From Ruminococcus sp. UBA4240 (GTDB lineage: Bacteria; Bacillota; Clostridia; Oscillospirales; Ruminococcaceae), in assembly GCA_002395525.1 (NCBI GenBank), contig DGXE01000062.1, forward strand, positions 1 through 14,620: 14,620 nucleotides of DNA. Direction: 5' to 3'. The notes beneath the pieces were generated by a model. It saw nothing but the letters and a program-made list of their open reading frames with translations, was not told the DNA's origin and did no database searches. Positions 14,589 through 14,620 of the stretch are shown here, piece by piece (position 1 is the stretch's first letter; every line of letters begins with the position of its first letter). A program made the position numbers and the translations under genes.

Positions 14589-14620
14589 GGTGGGTATAGC
14601 GTAGTTGGTTAACGCGTCAG
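14589..14620 (+). tRNA. Partial tRNA, probably tRNA-His
   Basis: Begins 3 nt after tRNA-Arg and is cut by the window edge before the anticodon. T8-A9 precede a D-arm GCGT-AGTTGGTTA-ACGC, then G26 and TCAG of the anticodon stem. Counting back 7 nt for the acceptor (GTGGGTA) leaves an extra encoded G in front, the G-1 hallmark of tRNA-His. Identity stays tentative because no anticodon is visible. Confidence 0.75.

Noticed and set aside
1..14620. CRISPR arrays, transposases, phage or toxin-antitoxin genes
   Set aside because: No regularly spaced direct repeats, no integrase, transposase or toxin motifs in any plausible frame.

Overview
The window looks like chromosomal DNA of a Gram-positive, low-to-mid GC Clostridia member, most likely a Ruminococcus-like Oscillospiraceae. 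The evidence is a PolC-type replicative polymerase, strong Shine-Dalgarno sites, SigA-type TTGACA/TATAAT promoters, a non-mevalonate isoprenoid gene beside rseP and polC, and a secreted two-repeat protein with a Thr/Pro linker in the style of Ruminococcus cell-surface proteins. GC content is roughly 50-55% by eye; species cannot be fixed from here. No phage, transposase, CRISPR array or toxin system is visible.

Left half (1-8670, all minus strand, read right to left): zapA (cell-division accessory protein with a long disordered tail), a U32-family RNA-hydroxylation-type protein overlapping it by one base, a 136-nt non-coding gap with AT-rich inverted repeats, then rseP (site-2 protease), ispG (isoprenoid synthesis) and polC (3' end outside the window). 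rseP, ispG and polC are tightly spaced and probably one transcript. A strong promoter precedes zapA. The dxr/cdsA/uppS genes that usually sit before rseP are absent.

Middle (8671-11374): a divergent promoter region, then two plus-strand single-gene units, each with a TTGACA-17-nt promoter. The first is a SAM-dependent methyltransferase fused to a small inorganic-pyrophosphatase-like domain. The second is a secreted, membrane-anchored protein with two about 143-residue repeats, ending at a strong bidirectional terminator shared with the convergent aroQ.

Right part (11375-14203, minus strand): aroQ (type II dehydroquinase, own promoter), a YpeA-like GNAT acetyltransferase, a four-helix membrane protein of unknown function probably co-transcribed with the GNAT gene, and a family 2 glycosyltransferase whose promoter lies inside a perfect inverted repeat. 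The right end (14351-14620) starts a plus-strand tRNA operon: tRNA-Gly(TCC), tRNA-Arg(TCT) and a cut-off third tRNA that resembles tRNA-His.

Most of the window is housekeeping. The items most worth a second look are the methyltransferase-pyrophosphatase fusion with its altered metal site, the two-repeat surface protein, the operator-like repeat at the glycosyltransferase promoter, and the small repeat-bearing insert before rseP. I found no clear previously undescribed multi-gene system.
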